Source: Sporosarcina koreensis
GTDB lineage: Bacteria; Bacillota; Bacilli; Bacillales_A; Planococcaceae
Length of the DNA: 64,000 bases
NCBI RefSeq assembly: GCF_000826145.2
Contig: NZ_LN651334.1
Coordinates: forward strand, 1,080 to 65,079
Direction of reading: 5' to 3'
The position numbers and the translations under genes were made by a program. The notes under the pieces are model-generated. The model was not told where the DNA came from, did no database searches, and was given only the letters and a program-made list of their open reading frames with translations. Below, piece after piece: positions 27,472 through 37,180 of this stretch (the first letter of the stretch is position 1; every line of letters begins with the position of its first letter).

Positions 27472-28839
27472 TCAGGTATGGACCGCTTCGCTCGCAAAGA
27501 ACTCTTCATACAGCGCGCGGAGTACCCCCGTCTCATCCTGCTTATGGACTCCGAAGACGAGGCTCACTTCGGTGGAGCCCTGGTTGATCATCTGGATGCT
27601 GACACCGGCTTTCCGGATGGCGTCCGCTGCACGGGCGGTCAGGCCGACGGTGTCCCGCATCCGTTCCCCGACGAGTACAACCATCGAGTAGCCTTTCCGG
27701 AAGTAGGCATCATCCGCCTCCAGTTCCTCCATGACCCGTTCCAGGATGCGGGCTTCCGCTTCCGGCGTGAGGAACGACTCACGGATGATGACGGACATGT
27801 TGTCGATGCCGGACGGCGTATGCTCGAACGGGATCTCTTCGTCCTCGAGGATCTGCAGCAGCCTCCGTCCGAAGCCGATTTCAATGTTCATGAGGTACTT
27901 GTCGACGAACAGTGTGGTGAACCCGTCATCTGCCGCGATGCCGACGACCGGACGCGTGCCGCAGTCCCGTTCTTTGACGATCATCGTACCGGGCGCTTCC
28001 GGATTGTTCGTGTTCTTGATGCACACCGGAATCGATTTCAGGAATGCAGGCCGCAGTGCTTCGTCGTGGAAGACGGAGAAGCCGGCATAGGACAGCTCCC
28101 GCATTTCCCGGTAGGTCAGCGTGTGGATGCCGCACGGCTTGTCGATGACGGCCGGATTCGCAACAAACACGGAATCGACATCCGTGAAGTTTTCATACAG
28201 ATCGGCGCCTATTGCTGCAGCGAGAAGGGATCCGGTGATATCCGAACCGCCGCGGTTGAACGTCCGGAGCGTCCCGTCTTGGGTGAATCCGAAGAATCCA
28301 GGGAAGACGACAATCCCCGGCTGGTCGGCCAGCCTTGCAAGCAGGGCTTCGCCTTCCGGCAGTGCCTGCACCCGTTTCGGCCGTTCGTTGACGAGCAGGC
28401 CGGCTTCAAGCGGGCTGATGTAGACCGCTTCGGTGCCGATGGACTGCAAGTACGCGGCGATCAGCTTCGCATTATTGTCCTCACCGGACGCTTTCAGGGT
28501 GTCCATGAACAGGACGGGGTCTTCCATGTCTCCGTCCAGCCGGCTCCGTAAATCCTCTTCGATAAGAGACAGTACATCATTTCCGAGAGCCAGGTCCGCT
28601 GCGATGTCCCGGTAGCGGGTGAGCACGGACTGCAGCTGCTCTTCCGCGTCCTGCCCCATCAGCGTCCGTTCTGCCAGGATGATGAGCAGGTCTGTCACTT
28701 TGGTGTCATCTGAATGCCGCTTGCCGGGTGCGGAGACGACGGCAATCTTGCGGGAGGGGTCGGCTTGGAGGATAGCGGCTACTTTTTTAATCTGCTTTGC
28801 GGTGGCGACAGACGTCCCGCCGAATTTACAAACCTTCAT
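27472..28839 (-). CDS. Aspartate kinase, YclM type
   Basis: This 455-residue enzyme phosphorylates aspartate, the entry to Lys/Thr/Met synthesis. It has the kinase domain with KFGGTSVA at the N-terminus and FNRGGSDITGSLLAAA, and tandem ACT domains at the C-terminus (VSIQMINQGSTEVSLVFGV). The single-chain form resembles B. subtilis aspartokinase III (YclM/ThrD). It is divergent from hom-thrC-thrB with a 157-bp shared promoter region, suggesting coordinated threonine supply. Confidence 0.92.
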   Translation of the reverse strand: MKVCKFGGTSVATAKQIKKVAAILQADPSRKIAVVSAPGKRHSDDTKVTDLLIILAERTLMGQDAEEQLQSVLTRYRDIAADLALGNDVLSLIEEDLRSRLDGDMEDPVLFMDTLKASGEDNNAKLIAAYLQSIGTEAVYISPLEAGLLVNERPKRVQALPEGEALLARLADQPGIVVFPGFFGFTQDGTLRTFNRGGSDITGSLLAAAIGADLYENFTDVDSVFVANPAVIDKPCGIHTLTYREMRELSYAGFSVFHDEALRPAFLKSIPVCIKNTNNPEAPGTMIVKERDCGTRPVVGIAADDGFTTLFVDKYLMNIEIGFGRRLLQILEDEEIPFEHTPSGIDNMSVIIRESFLTPEAEARILERVMEELEADDAYFRKGYSMVVLVGERMRDTVGLTARAADAIRKAGVSIQMINQGSTEVSLVFGVHKQDETGVLRALYEEFFASEAVHT

Positions 28840-28907
28840 GGCACCAGATCCAATCTTTAATATAGTATGAGTAGTGTGATATATTGAATAACAATAGCAT
28901 GTACCGG

Positions 28908-28936
28908 TTGTTCTGTGAAGACTTTATCTTTATAAT
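28908..28936 (+). promoter_or_regulatory. Promoter of the hom-thrC-thrB operon
   Basis: TTGTTC, a 17-bp spacer and a consensus TATAAT lie 60 bp before hom. Confidence 0.65.
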
Positions 28937-28996
28937 GTCTGTATGCCAAGGACAATTGTTTCTGCATAGTGTACATACGGTTAGGAGACTCGTCAA

Positions 28997-30289
28997 ATGA
29001 AAAAAGAGATAGGGATCGGCCTGCTCGGCTTCGGCACTGTCGGCAGCGGAGTGGCCAGCGTATTACAGCAGCATCAGGAAGATCTGACCTACAAACTCGG
29101 CGTGCCGGTGAAGATCCGGCGCGTCCTCGTTCGGAACCTGCACAAGGAGCGGAATACGGACCTGCCGCAGGAGTTGTTCACCGATTCGCTGGACGATTTG
29201 CTGAACGATGAATCGATCGATATCATGGTCGAAGTGTTCGGCGGCATGGAAGAAGCGAGAGTTGCGATTGAACAGGCGCTGCAGGCGGGCAAAGGGGTCG
29301 TCACCGCGAACAAGGATGTCATGGCGGTGCACGGCCGGGACCTGCTGGTGCTCGCGGACCGGAACGGCTGTGACCTGTTCTACGAAGCGAGTGTCGGCGG
29401 CGGCATCCCGCTCATCCGGACACTCGAGGACGGACTCGCTTCCGACCGCATCACCTCACTGCTCGGCATCATCAACGGCACGACGAACTTCATCCTCACG
29501 AAGATGAAGCATGAGAAGAAGACGTACGCGGAGGCACTCGAGGAAGCGACTGCACTCGGATTCGCAGAAGCGGATCCGACGGCGGATGTCGGCGGTATCG
29601 ATGCTGCGCGCAAGATGGCGATCCTTGCGTCGCTGTCGTTCTCCGAGGAGGTGCAGCTCGATGACGTGTACGTACGGGGCATGGAAGCCATCGAGGACGG
29701 CGACCTGGAACTCGCCGAACAGTTCGGCTATACGGTCAAGATGGCAGGCTCCGCGAAGAAGGACGAGCAGGGTGTCGAAGTGGCGGTCGAGCCGGTCTTC
29801 TTCCCGAACGCGCACCCGCTCGCTTCGGTCAACAACGAATTCAACGCAGTGTATGTGCGTGGCGCAGCAGTCGGGGAGACGATGTTCTACGGTCCGGGCG
29901 CCGGCTCGCTGCCGACCGCGACGTCCGTCACGTCGGATATCGTGGCGGCCTGCCGCAACCTGCTGCTCGGCGTAAACGGCAAGCGGGTCCACTCATACCA
30001 GTACGAACGCAAAACGAAAACGGACGAGCAGAAATCCGCCCGGTATTTCCACCGGATTGCCGTGCGTGATGAAATCGGTGTGCTGGCAAGGCTGTCCGCG
30101 ATCTACAGCAAGAACGGCGCGAGTCTTGCCACGGTGATCCAGCATCCGAACCCGGCGCGGGAAGACGCAGATCTGATCTTCATCACACACACGATCTCAC
30201 GCAAGCAGCATCTCGACGTACTCGAAGAACTGACAACCGCACCAGAGGTCAATGGCGTCTTGAGCCATTACCGGATTGAGGGGGACTGA
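28997..30289 (+). CDS. hom: Homoserine dehydrogenase
   Basis: This 430-residue enzyme reduces aspartate semialdehyde to homoserine. It has an NAD(P)-binding motif ([12 protein letters not shown]), the catalytic and substrate region ([40 protein letters not shown]) and a C-terminal ACT domain ([21 protein letters not shown]). First gene of the threonine operon; it overlaps the possible thrC upstream start region and ends 4 bp before thrC. Confidence 0.96.
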   Translation: MKKEIGIGLLGFGTVGSGVASVLQQHQEDLTYKLGVPVKIRRVLVRNLHKERNTDLPQELFTDSLDDLLNDESIDIMVEVFGGMEEARVAIEQALQAGKGVVTANKDVMAVHGRDLLVLADRNGCDLFYEASVGGGIPLIRTLEDGLASDRITSLLGIINGTTNFILTKMKHEKKTYAEALEEATALGFAEADPTADVGGIDAARKMAILASLSFSEEVQLDDVYVRGMEAIEDGDLELAEQFGYTVKMAGSAKKDEQGVEVAVEPVFFPNAHPLASVNNEFNAVYVRGAAVGETMFYGPGAGSLPTATSVTSDIVAACRNLLLGVNGKRVHSYQYERKTKTDEQKSARYFHRIAVRDEIGVLARLSAIYSKNGASLATVIQHPNPAREDADLIFITHTISRKQHLDVLEELTTAPEVNGVLSHYRIEGD

Positions 30290-30293
30290 ACTG

Positions 30294-31352
30294 ATGAGAC
30301 GATGGAACGGACTGATCGAAGAATATAAGGAATGGCTGCCTGTTACGGAGAATACACCGGAACTGACACTGCAGGAAGGCAACACGCCGTTCATCCATCT
30401 GAAAAACCTGTCGAAGCAGTGGGGGGTCAACCTGTACGTGAAGACGGAAGGGGCGAATCCGACCGGCTCCTTCAAGGACCGCGGCATGGTGATGGCAGTC
30501 GCCAAAGCGAAGGAAGAGGGCAAGACGACGCTCATCTGTGCATCGACCGGCAATACGTCGGCATCCGCTGCCGCTTACGGCGCACGGGCCGGCATGCGGA
30601 CGATCGTCGTCATCCCGGAAGGCCGGATCGCCCTCGGCAAACTCGCCCAGGCGAAAATGTACGGAGCGGAAATCCTTGAGATCGAGGGCAATTTCGATGA
30701 AGCACTGCAAATGGTGCGGGAAGCGGGCGGCGGGGACATCGCGCTCGTCAACTCGGTGAATCCGTACCGCCTGGAAGGGCAGAAGACGATCGCCTTCGAG
30801 ACGATCGAACAGCTCGGGGCCGTTCCGGACATCTTCGCACTGCCCGTCGGCAACGCCGGCAACATCTCCGCTGCTTGGAAAGGGTTCACGGAATACGCAG
30901 AGAAGAAAGGCGGCAGCCGGCCCGAACTGCTCGGCGTGCAGGCGGATGGAGCCGCACCGATCGTCTATGGCCGTGTGTTCGAAGAGCCGGAAACGGTCGC
31001 GACTGCAATCCGCATCGGAAACCCAGCAAGCTGGAAACTCGCGGAGAACGCGCTGAAACAGTCCGGCGGCCATATCCTGTCGGTGACCGACGACGAAATC
31101 TTGGAAGCATACAGCCTGCTCGCCGCAACAGACGGCGTCTTCGCCGAACCGGCGTCCTGCGCCACGATTGCCGGCCTGAAGAAACGGATTGAAGCCGGGG
31201 AGATCAAAAAAGGCGCGACGATCGTCGGCGTCCTGACCGGCAACGGCCTGAAAGACCCGGAAACGGCGATCCGCGTCAACGACGGCAAGCCGTTCATGAC
31301 CCGTGCGGAATTCGAAGCGTTCGCCGCGGAATTGAAGAAGGAGGCGGAATAA
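30294..31352 (+). CDS. thrC: Threonine synthase
   Basis: This 352-residue PLP enzyme converts O-phosphohomoserine to threonine. The PLP lysine is in [10 protein letters not shown], with [13 protein letters not shown] and the glycine-rich phosphate loop [11 protein letters not shown] following. GAGGGGGAC precedes the ATG; the earlier TTG was rejected because the ribosome site would be inside. It abuts thrB (TAA directly followed by the thrB TTG). Confidence 0.96.
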   Translation: MRRWNGLIEEYKEWLPVTENTPELTLQEGNTPFIHLKNLSKQWGVNLYVKTEGANPTGSFKDRGMVMAVAKAKEEGKTTLICASTGNTSASAAAYGARAGMRTIVVIPEGRIALGKLAQAKMYGAEILEIEGNFDEALQMVREAGGGDIALVNSVNPYRLEGQKTIAFETIEQLGAVPDIFALPVGNAGNISAAWKGFTEYAEKKGGSRPELLGVQADGAAPIVYGRVFEEPETVATAIRIGNPASWKLAENALKQSGGHILSVTDDEILEAYSLLAATDGVFAEPASCATIAGLKKRIEAGEIKKGATIVGVLTGNGLKDPETAIRVNDGKPFMTRAEFEAFAAELKKEAE

Positions 31353-32246
31353 TTGGGGATGTCACGAATCACCGTCACCGTACCCGCAACGACCGCCAAC
31401 CTCGGCCCCGGTTTCGACAGCATTGGCATGGCGCTGTCGCTCAGCATGACAGTTGAAGCGGAACCGGCGGAGGCATGGTCGGTCCAGTACGAAAGCGAGA
31501 ACACAGAAGGCCTGCCTGTGAACGAAGACAGCCTGATCATCCAGACGATGGGCAGAGTGACCCGCCGTGCAGGACGGAAGGAAATCCCCTGTGCGCTGCG
31601 TGTCCATTCCGACATCCCGCTCGGCAAAGGGCTCGGCAGCAGTGCTGCGGCCATTGCAGCAGGCATCGAGATCGCCGACCGTCTGCACGAGCTGAAATTG
31701 AACCGGAAAGAGAAGATGTGGTTCGGCGCAAGCATCGAAGGCCACGCGGACAACGTCACCGCCGCCATAGCAGGCGGCGTCACCGTGTCGTTCTACGACG
31801 GCACGTCCCTCGAAGTGATGACGTTCGACCCGCCAGATATCGGCGGTGTGCTGCTCGTACCGGAAGAAAAGCTGAGAACCGATCATTCGCGCGGCTTACT
31901 GCCGCATCAGCTGGATTACAAAAAAGCGACGGAAGGCAGCGCCGCCAGCAGCCTCATGGCAGCCGCGCTTGCAACAGGGGACTGGAATCTCGTCGGCCGA
32001 ATGATGGACCGGGATATCTTCCACGAACCCTACCGGAAAAAACTGTTCCCGGACTTCGATAACATCCGGGAAGCCAGCCACAAGCACGGCGCCTACGGCA
32101 TGACGCTAAGCGGCGCGGGTCCGTCCCTGTTTATCGCCGTCCATACAGGCCAAGAAGAAGAAGCGGCCCGTGCACTCGAGACGGCGTTCCCGTACTACAA
32201 GGCAATTGCTGTGCGGCCGGCAGCTGAGGGTGCCGGCAGTAACTGA
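31353..32246 (+). CDS. thrB: Homoserine kinase
   Basis: This 297-residue GHMP kinase phosphorylates homoserine. It has the N-terminal PATTANLGPGFDS motif, the ATP loop PLGKGLGSSAAA and the C-terminal GMTLSGAGPSLF. AAGGAGG lies 8 nt before the TTG chosen here; the ATG two codons later is 14 nt away. It shares 248 bp of exact identity with the partial second copy 11 kb downstream, so the gene has taken part in a recent recombination. Confidence 0.95.
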   Translation: MGMSRITVTVPATTANLGPGFDSIGMALSLSMTVEAEPAEAWSVQYESENTEGLPVNEDSLIIQTMGRVTRRAGRKEIPCALRVHSDIPLGKGLGSSAAAIAAGIEIADRLHELKLNRKEKMWFGASIEGHADNVTAAIAGGVTVSFYDGTSLEVMTFDPPDIGGVLLVPEEKLRTDHSRGLLPHQLDYKKATEGSAASSLMAAALATGDWNLVGRMMDRDIFHEPYRKKLFPDFDNIREASHKHGAYGMTLSGAGPSLFIAVHTGQEEEAARALETAFPYYKAIAVRPAAEGAGSN

Positions 32247-32264
32247 TCCGATGACAGAGGTAAG

Positions 32265-32331
32265 GCATCCCGGCAGCATCCATCCTTGTCCGCTGGAAGG
32301 GCATGGATGGGCATGCGGGATGTCTTTTTTA
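32265..32331 (+). terminator. thr operon terminator
   Basis: Nested stems CATCCCG/CGGGATG and CATCCAT/ATGGATG are followed by TCTTTTTT. Confidence 0.8.
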
Positions 32332-32447
32332 CGCATCAAAGGCAGTAGCGGACAGACGGATACTTGGAACGTTCATCGCAACCCCTTGATATGCAAATTG
32401 AATTTATGGATCGATCAGGTGAAAAACAGATCTTTGAAGCTATCCGT

Positions 32448-32494
32448 TTGACACTCTAGAAAAGGGCATGTAGAATTAGTATGAATTCGAGATA
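32448..32494 (+). promoter_or_regulatory. mhqR promoter with operator candidate
   Basis: TTGACA, an 18-bp spacer and TAGAAT are followed by AGTATGAATTCGAGAT. The reverse complement of its end, ATCTCGAATT, recurs before the first dioxygenase gene, fitting autoregulation by the MarR protein. Confidence 0.6.
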
Positions 32495-32522
32495 ACTGAA
32501 ATTGAGGTAAGAAGGAGAAATC

Positions 32523-32978
32523 ATGAACGGGAAAGATAGTGAATTTCACGAAGAAGAATTGTCTCTGAAATTATTTGTGGTGTTGACTCGGGCGCTGCAG
32601 TCCATTAAAACCCGTGTAGAGGAGGATATCAGAAAGTCAGGGTTGAATCTCACCGAATTTGCCGTGTTGGAATTGGTATACAGCAAAGGTGACCAGCCGA
32701 TACAGAAAATAGGGGAAAAGGTCTTGATTGCGAGCAGCAGCATCACCTATGTGGTAGACAAACTGGAAAAGAAACAATTGCTGAAACGAGTGCCCTGCCC
32801 AAAAGACCGTCGTGTAACCCATGCCTCTTTAACAGCAGAGGGCAGTGAGTTAATGGACCGGCTCTTTCCAGTCCACAGAACAGCAATAAAAGAAATAGTC
32901 AACGGATTGAATAACGAGGAAAAAGAACATATGATTGAGCAATTGAAAAAACTGGGGATGTATGCAAGGGACTTGTAA
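32523..32978 (+). CDS. mhqR: MarR-family repressor, MhqR type
   Basis: This 151-residue winged-helix dimer closely follows MhqR/YkvE of B. subtilis (KLFVVLTRALQSI, LTEFAVLELVYSKGDQPIQK, SSSITYVVDKLEKK, DRRVTHASLT). MhqR represses genes for quinone and diamide stress. The gene leads a cluster of two VOC dioxygenases, an esterase and a reductase that matches the known regulon. Operator-like sites precede both this gene and the next. Confidence 0.85.
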   Translation: MNGKDSEFHEEELSLKLFVVLTRALQSIKTRVEEDIRKSGLNLTEFAVLELVYSKGDQPIQKIGEKVLIASSSITYVVDKLEKKQLLKRVPCPKDRRVTHASLTAEGSELMDRLFPVHRTAIKEIVNGLNNEEKEHMIEQLKKLGMYARDL

Positions 32979-32993
32979 TCTCCCAGGCTAAAT

Positions 32994-33015
32994 ATCTCGA
33001 ATTAGTATTATACGA
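32994..33015 (+). promoter_or_regulatory. Candidate MhqR operator before the dioxygenase genes
   Basis: ATCTCGAATTAGTATTATACGAATT contains the decamer ATCTCGAATT that is inverted in front of mhqR, overlapping a possible -10 TATTAT. Confidence 0.5.
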
Positions 33016-33041
33016 ATTAAACATAAGGAGAGCTGCAAATC

Positions 33042-33998
33042 ATGACAAACAACTTATTGGGAATCCACCACGTGACAGCCATGACGGATGATGCAATGAG
33101 AAACTATAAGTTTTTCACAGAGGTGCTTGGCATGCGATTGGTTAAGAAAACTGTGAACCAAGATGATATCCATACGTATCACACATTTTTTGCCGATGAT
33201 ATCGGTTCACCCGGGACGGACGTGACATTCTTCGATTTTCCGAACAACCCGAAAGGAACGCCGGGAACGAACTCCATTTCCAGAACAGGGTTAAGGGTGC
33301 CTGACGATGCTGCAGTAGATTATTATGCAGAGCGTTTCAATGAGTTTGGTGTAAAGAATGATGGCATACAGGAGCTGTTCGGTAAAAAGGTGTTGCCTTT
33401 TCAAGAATCGGACGGCCAGAACTATCAATTGTTCTCCGATGAGAAGAACGAAGGCGTAGCGCCGGGAACACCTTGGAAGAATGGACCGGTTCCTGAAGAC
33501 AAAGCGATCTACGGACTGGGTCCCGTAGAAATCACGGTAAGTTACTTCGATGATTTCAAAAAAATGCTCACTGACGTCTATGGCATGAAACCGATCATCG
33601 AAGAGGAGAACGTGACACTGTTTGATGTAGGGGAAGGCGGCAACGGAGGACAGGTCATTTTAAGAAAAGAGGATACGACGCCCGGACGCCAAGGCTATGG
33701 TCAAGTACACCATGTTTCGTTCCGAGTGAAAGATCACGAGGCCATCAAGGAATGGGAAGCCAAGTATAACAAATTGGGAATTCAGCATTCCGGTATTGTC
33801 GATCGTTTCTACTTCGAAGCACTCTATACACGTGTCGGTCATATCCTGATTGAAATTTCAACGGACGGGCCGGGATTCATGGGGGATGAACCCTATGAAA
33901 CACTGGGCGAAAAGCTGTCCCTTCCGCCATTCCTTGAATCGAAACGTGACTATATTGAATCGCAGATCCGTCCGTTCGACACCACACGTGCAAAATGA
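33042..33998 (+). CDS. VOC-family ring-cleaving dioxygenase (MhqA/MhqO type)
   Basis: This 318-residue protein has two vicinal-oxygen-chelate halves. Metal-ligand segments are IHHVTAMTDD (His10 region) and QVHHVSFRVKD in the second half, with a Glu near HILIEISTDGPGFMGDEPYE. Relatives in B. subtilis protect against methylhydroquinone and catechols by extradiol cleavage. AAGGAGAG precedes the ATG. It is followed after 19 bp by a paralogue. Confidence 0.88.
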   Translation: MTNNLLGIHHVTAMTDDAMRNYKFFTEVLGMRLVKKTVNQDDIHTYHTFFADDIGSPGTDVTFFDFPNNPKGTPGTNSISRTGLRVPDDAAVDYYAERFNEFGVKNDGIQELFGKKVLPFQESDGQNYQLFSDEKNEGVAPGTPWKNGPVPEDKAIYGLGPVEITVSYFDDFKKMLTDVYGMKPIIEEENVTLFDVGEGGNGGQVILRKEDTTPGRQGYGQVHHVSFRVKDHEAIKEWEAKYNKLGIQHSGIVDRFYFEALYTRVGHILIEISTDGPGFMGDEPYETLGEKLSLPPFLESKRDYIESQIRPFDTTRAK

Positions 33999-34017
33999 CA
34001 GGGGAGGGAAGTTTGAA

Positions 34018-34911
34018 ATGGATGCTATTCAAAGAATCCACCATATCTCAGCTATTGCAGGCGACCCCAATGAAAACCTGAAGTTTTATCGGGATGTATT
34101 AGGACTCCGTCTCATTAAACAGACAGTGAATTTTGATGACCCGGGTGTTTACCATTTATACTTCAGTGATCACCATGTGACGCCCGGCACAGTCATCACC
34201 TTCTTTCCCTGGACGAACAAAAACTATGGCCGGAAAGGAAGCGGCCAAGTGGGAAGGATCGCTTTCAGAATACCCAAAGGCAGTATGGATCATTGGAAAG
34301 GACACTTGACTGCCCACAATATCCAATTGGAAAGCACTTATCTGTTTCGCAAAGAGACACTGGAGTTCGATGATATCCACGGTCTGGAGTTCGCACTGGT
34401 CGAAGGCGAAACGGCCGCTGAATCTCACGACATCCTGGGTTTCCACGGATCCGTGCTGTTATCCGCTGATCCCGAAGGTACGAAAGAAATGCTCACGGCT
34501 ATCATGGGCTTGGGGCAACTGGAAAGGGACGGGGAGAATTACCATTTTGAAACACAAGGACCAGAAAAGCATCATATGATCACACCCATCTCCCCGCAGC
34601 CAGCCGGTCGATTCGGTATCGGCACTGTCCATCACATTGCCTGGTCTGTCCCCGACGTTGAGACATTGAAAAAGTGGCAGTCCGCGCTTCAGAATAAGGG
34701 ATTCGGCGTCACGGTCGTGAAAGACAGGAATTACTTCAACTCGATCTATATGGGTGAAAAGGGAAATATCGTATTTGAATTTGCGACAGACGGCCCGGGG
34801 TTCGATATAGACGAGAGCTTGGAATCACTTGGCACGACGCTCCAGCTGCCTGAACAGTATGAACAGAAACGACAAGAATATGAAACACGGCTGCCGAAAC
34901 TGGATCTATGA
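34018..34911 (+). CDS. VOC-family ring-cleaving dioxygenase (MhqO type), second copy
   Basis: This 297-residue paralogue of the preceding gene has RIHHISAIAGDPNENLKFY at the N-terminus, TVHHIAWSVPD in the second half and VFEFATDGPGFDIDE at the end. GGGGAGGGAAG sets the ATG; a longer reading into the previous gene is spurious. Two dioxygenases in tandem suggest different aromatic substrates. Confidence 0.88.
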   Translation: MDAIQRIHHISAIAGDPNENLKFYRDVLGLRLIKQTVNFDDPGVYHLYFSDHHVTPGTVITFFPWTNKNYGRKGSGQVGRIAFRIPKGSMDHWKGHLTAHNIQLESTYLFRKETLEFDDIHGLEFALVEGETAAESHDILGFHGSVLLSADPEGTKEMLTAIMGLGQLERDGENYHFETQGPEKHHMITPISPQPAGRFGIGTVHHIAWSVPDVETLKKWQSALQNKGFGVTVVKDRNYFNSIYMGEKGNIVFEFATDGPGFDIDESLESLGTTLQLPEQYEQKRQEYETRLPKLDL

Positions 34912-35001
34912 TCTCTGCCTGCACGGTCATCTTTTTTTCGGAAATCAGCTGGAGATTAAAAATCAGGCGTCCGGGTGAATAATAAGAGAGGCGTGAAAAA
35001 A

Positions 35002-35598
35002 GTGAACTACATTTACAAGGAAAAGAAAAAAGACGCGCCGGTGTTTGTGCTGCTTCATGGCACAGGCGGAACGGAAACAGACTTGATATCCCTCGCTGAG
35101 TTCATGAATCCTGACTTTAACATTTTGGGTATCCGAGCAAATGTACAGGAAAACGGAATGAACCGATATTTCAAACGTCATGGGGAAGGCCAGTATGACT
35201 GGGAAGATCTCGAATTCCGTGGGAATGAACTGTATGAATTCATCACGGAAAAGGCAAAAGAATTCAAGTTCAAAATGGAAGATGTGGTGCTCGTCGGATT
35301 TTCGAACGGGTCGAATATTGCCATACAAATGATGCTGCAGCAGCCTGATTCGTTCAAAAAGGCGGCATTGTTCGCACCGTTATACCCGGCGGATGTCTCC
35401 GAGAGACAGGACTTCAATGAGGTGGATGTCTTTCTCTCACTCGGCAAAGGAGATCCGATTGTACCTGAATCAGAGAGCTTGCGGGTCATCGACCTCTTTA
35501 AAGAAAGAGGTGCGGACCTGACCACAGTCTGGGTGACTGGACACAGCCTCACGCAGGAAGCCGCCGGGCAGGCAAAAAATTGGCTGGGCAGCGAGTGA
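35002..35598 (+). CDS. mhqD: Alpha/beta hydrolase, MhqD-like carboxylesterase
   Basis: This 198-residue esterase has the oxyanion segment VLLHGTGGTETDL, the nucleophile elbow GFSNGSNIA (Ser), an Asp in SLGKGDPIVP and a His in VTGHSLTQEA. MhqD is part of the quinone-stress regulon in B. subtilis. GTG at 35002 has GAGAGGCG at good distance; two upstream in-frame GTG codons are weaker. Confidence 0.85.
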   Translation: MNYIYKEKKKDAPVFVLLHGTGGTETDLISLAEFMNPDFNILGIRANVQENGMNRYFKRHGEGQYDWEDLEFRGNELYEFITEKAKEFKFKMEDVVLVGFSNGSNIAIQMMLQQPDSFKKAALFAPLYPADVSERQDFNEVDVFLSLGKGDPIVPESESLRVIDLFKERGADLTTVWVTGHSLTQEAAGQAKNWLGSE

Positions 35599-35717
35599 AG
35601 AAAAGTTCATCAGACGGCTCGGGTCATTCCATAAAAGGTATTGCGTTGCGAAAAAAGGGAACAGGACCGAAATGATTGATCTGATTTAAAAAATAAAAAA
35701 CAGAGGAGAGTGTAATT

Positions 35718-36329
35718 ATGAAAAATGTAAAATTAGCTGTCATCTTTCATAGTATGGGCGGAACAAATTTCCAAATGGCAAAATAGACAAAGGAAGCAGC
35801 AGAAGCAGCGGGCGCTGAAGTCAGATTACTGAAAGTGGAAGAGCTTGCACCACAGTCAGTCGTCGATGCGAATGAAGGCTGGAAGGCTACGCAGGAAGCG
35901 ACGAAAGATGTGCCGCAGGCGGGGTCTGACGACATCGAGTGGGCAGACGCGATCATTTTCAATGTGCCGACCCGGTTTGGAAATATGCCGTCACAGCTCA
36001 AGCAGTTCATTGACAAACAAGGCGGTATCTGGGCGCAAGGGAAGACTGTCAATAAGGTGGTCAGCGCCACTTCAAGTGCACAGAACATGCACGGAGGCCA
36101 GGAGGCAACCATTCTGAGCCTGTATACGTCCATGATGCACTGGGGAGCAATTATCGTACCGCCGGGATACAGTGATGCCGTACTATTCGGCGCAGGTGGC
36201 AACCCTTATGGGACAAGTGTGACTGTCGGACAGGACGGGAAGATGATCGAAGACGTCGAGGAATCGGTGAAATACCAGGCGACACGAACAGTGAATATTG
36301 CCAAGCAGCTGATCAACGGACAAGAGTAA
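35718..36329 (+). pseudogene. WrbA-like NAD(P)H:quinone oxidoreductase with an amber codon
   Basis: The reading frame of 203 sense codons after an AGAGGAGAG site encodes a flavodoxin-fold quinone reductase (VPTRFGNMPSQLKQFID, then HGGQEATILSLYTSMMHWG). Codon 23 is TAG in FQMAK-stop-TKEAAEAAG, where the family has Trp, so a single TGG to TAG change explains it. Everything downstream is intact. It would complete the mhq cluster by two-electron quinone reduction. It is either newly inactivated, restarted internally, suppressed, or a sequence error. Confidence 0.85.
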
Positions 36330-36498
36330 TGTCTGCCGAGCCGGCGGGCTGGGTGGCATCGCCGCCAGGCAGTGGAATCAGAACAATCGGTTGTTCGTTC
36401 GCTGCTCCACTAACCAGGAAAAAACGGAACGAATGACTCCCAATCCTGACGTTTCCGGTAAGCACGTCAGAAGAAGCATCCCGTCAGGCAGTGCATTA

Positions 36499-36538
36499 AT
36501 AGCCCTTTCCTTCGAAGTTTGAAGGGAAGGGCTATTTT
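36499..36538 (+). terminator. Terminator after the mhq cluster
   Basis: ATAGCCCTTTCCTTC pairs with GAAGGGAAGGGCTAT and is followed by TTTTC. The remainder of 36330-36687 carries an inverted repeat CTGACGT/ACGTCAG (36446-36470) and no gene. Confidence 0.85.
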
Positions 36539-36687
36539 CATGTGTGCGGCACGGGGACTCGGCAAGCTCCCCACATCCGCGTGCGAATGAGTTTGTATCC
36601 ACGCCAAACTTTTTGCTGAGGCTGCCCGTCAAAAGAGTAGGACGTGATCGCGACATGTTTAAAATTGAAGAAGGTGGATCTTTTGTC

Positions 36688-37179
36688 ATGACAAAAAAGG
36701 AAAAGTTCAAACGGGTCGAACAGTTCTTGATTGAAAACCAAAATGCCCATTACCGGCTTGCTTATAGCTATGTAAAGAACAAAGAAGATGCACTTGATAT
36801 TGTGCAGGATTCCATATTCAAAGCCCTTCGATCCATAGACCGTCTGGATGATCTCAAGTATTTAAAGACTTGGTTTTACCGGATATTGGTGAACACGTCC
36901 ATCGATTTCATACGGAAACACCAGCGCATGATGGTGATGGACGAAGAGACTCTGGATGGATATTTACCTTCGACGGAAGACGCACAAGCGGATATGGATT
37001 TACGCAGGGCATTGGATGCACTCACGGCTTATGAAAAGTCGTTACTACTCCTGCGTTTTTTTGAAGACTTGAAGATTGACGAGGTGGCGGCTGTCTTAGG
37101 GGAAAATGTCAACACAGTCAAAACGAAACTGTACCGGACAGTAAAAAAATTGCGTATCGAAATTGGAGAGGGGACTTAG
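36688..37179 (+). CDS. sigV: ECF sigma factor, SigV-like
   Basis: This 163-residue ECF sigma factor has region 2 (HYRLAYSYVKNKEDALDIVQ, then WFYRILVNTSIDFIRKH) and region 4 (KIDEVAAVLGENVNTVKTKLY). The gene pair with an RsiV-type anti-sigma identifies the group. SigV of Firmicutes responds to lysozyme. The start behind GAAGGTGG was chosen because the longer frame has no homology. Confidence 0.85.
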   Translation: MTKKEKFKRVEQFLIENQNAHYRLAYSYVKNKEDALDIVQDSIFKALRSIDRLDDLKYLKTWFYRILVNTSIDFIRKHQRMMVMDEETLDGYLPSTEDAQADMDLRRALDALTAYEKSLLLLRFFEDLKIDEVAAVLGENVNTVKTKLYRTVKKLRIEIGEGT

Positions 37180-37180
37180 G

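Noticed and set aside
26049-27536. 495-aa minus-strand ORF across the transporter and kynB
   Set aside because: It is the antisense shadow of two well-supported genes in GC-rich DNA and is rich in Arg/His/Gln.
27316-28551. 411-aa plus-strand ORF opposite aspartokinase
   Set aside because: It is an antisense shadow; the minus-strand aspartokinase has all family motifs.
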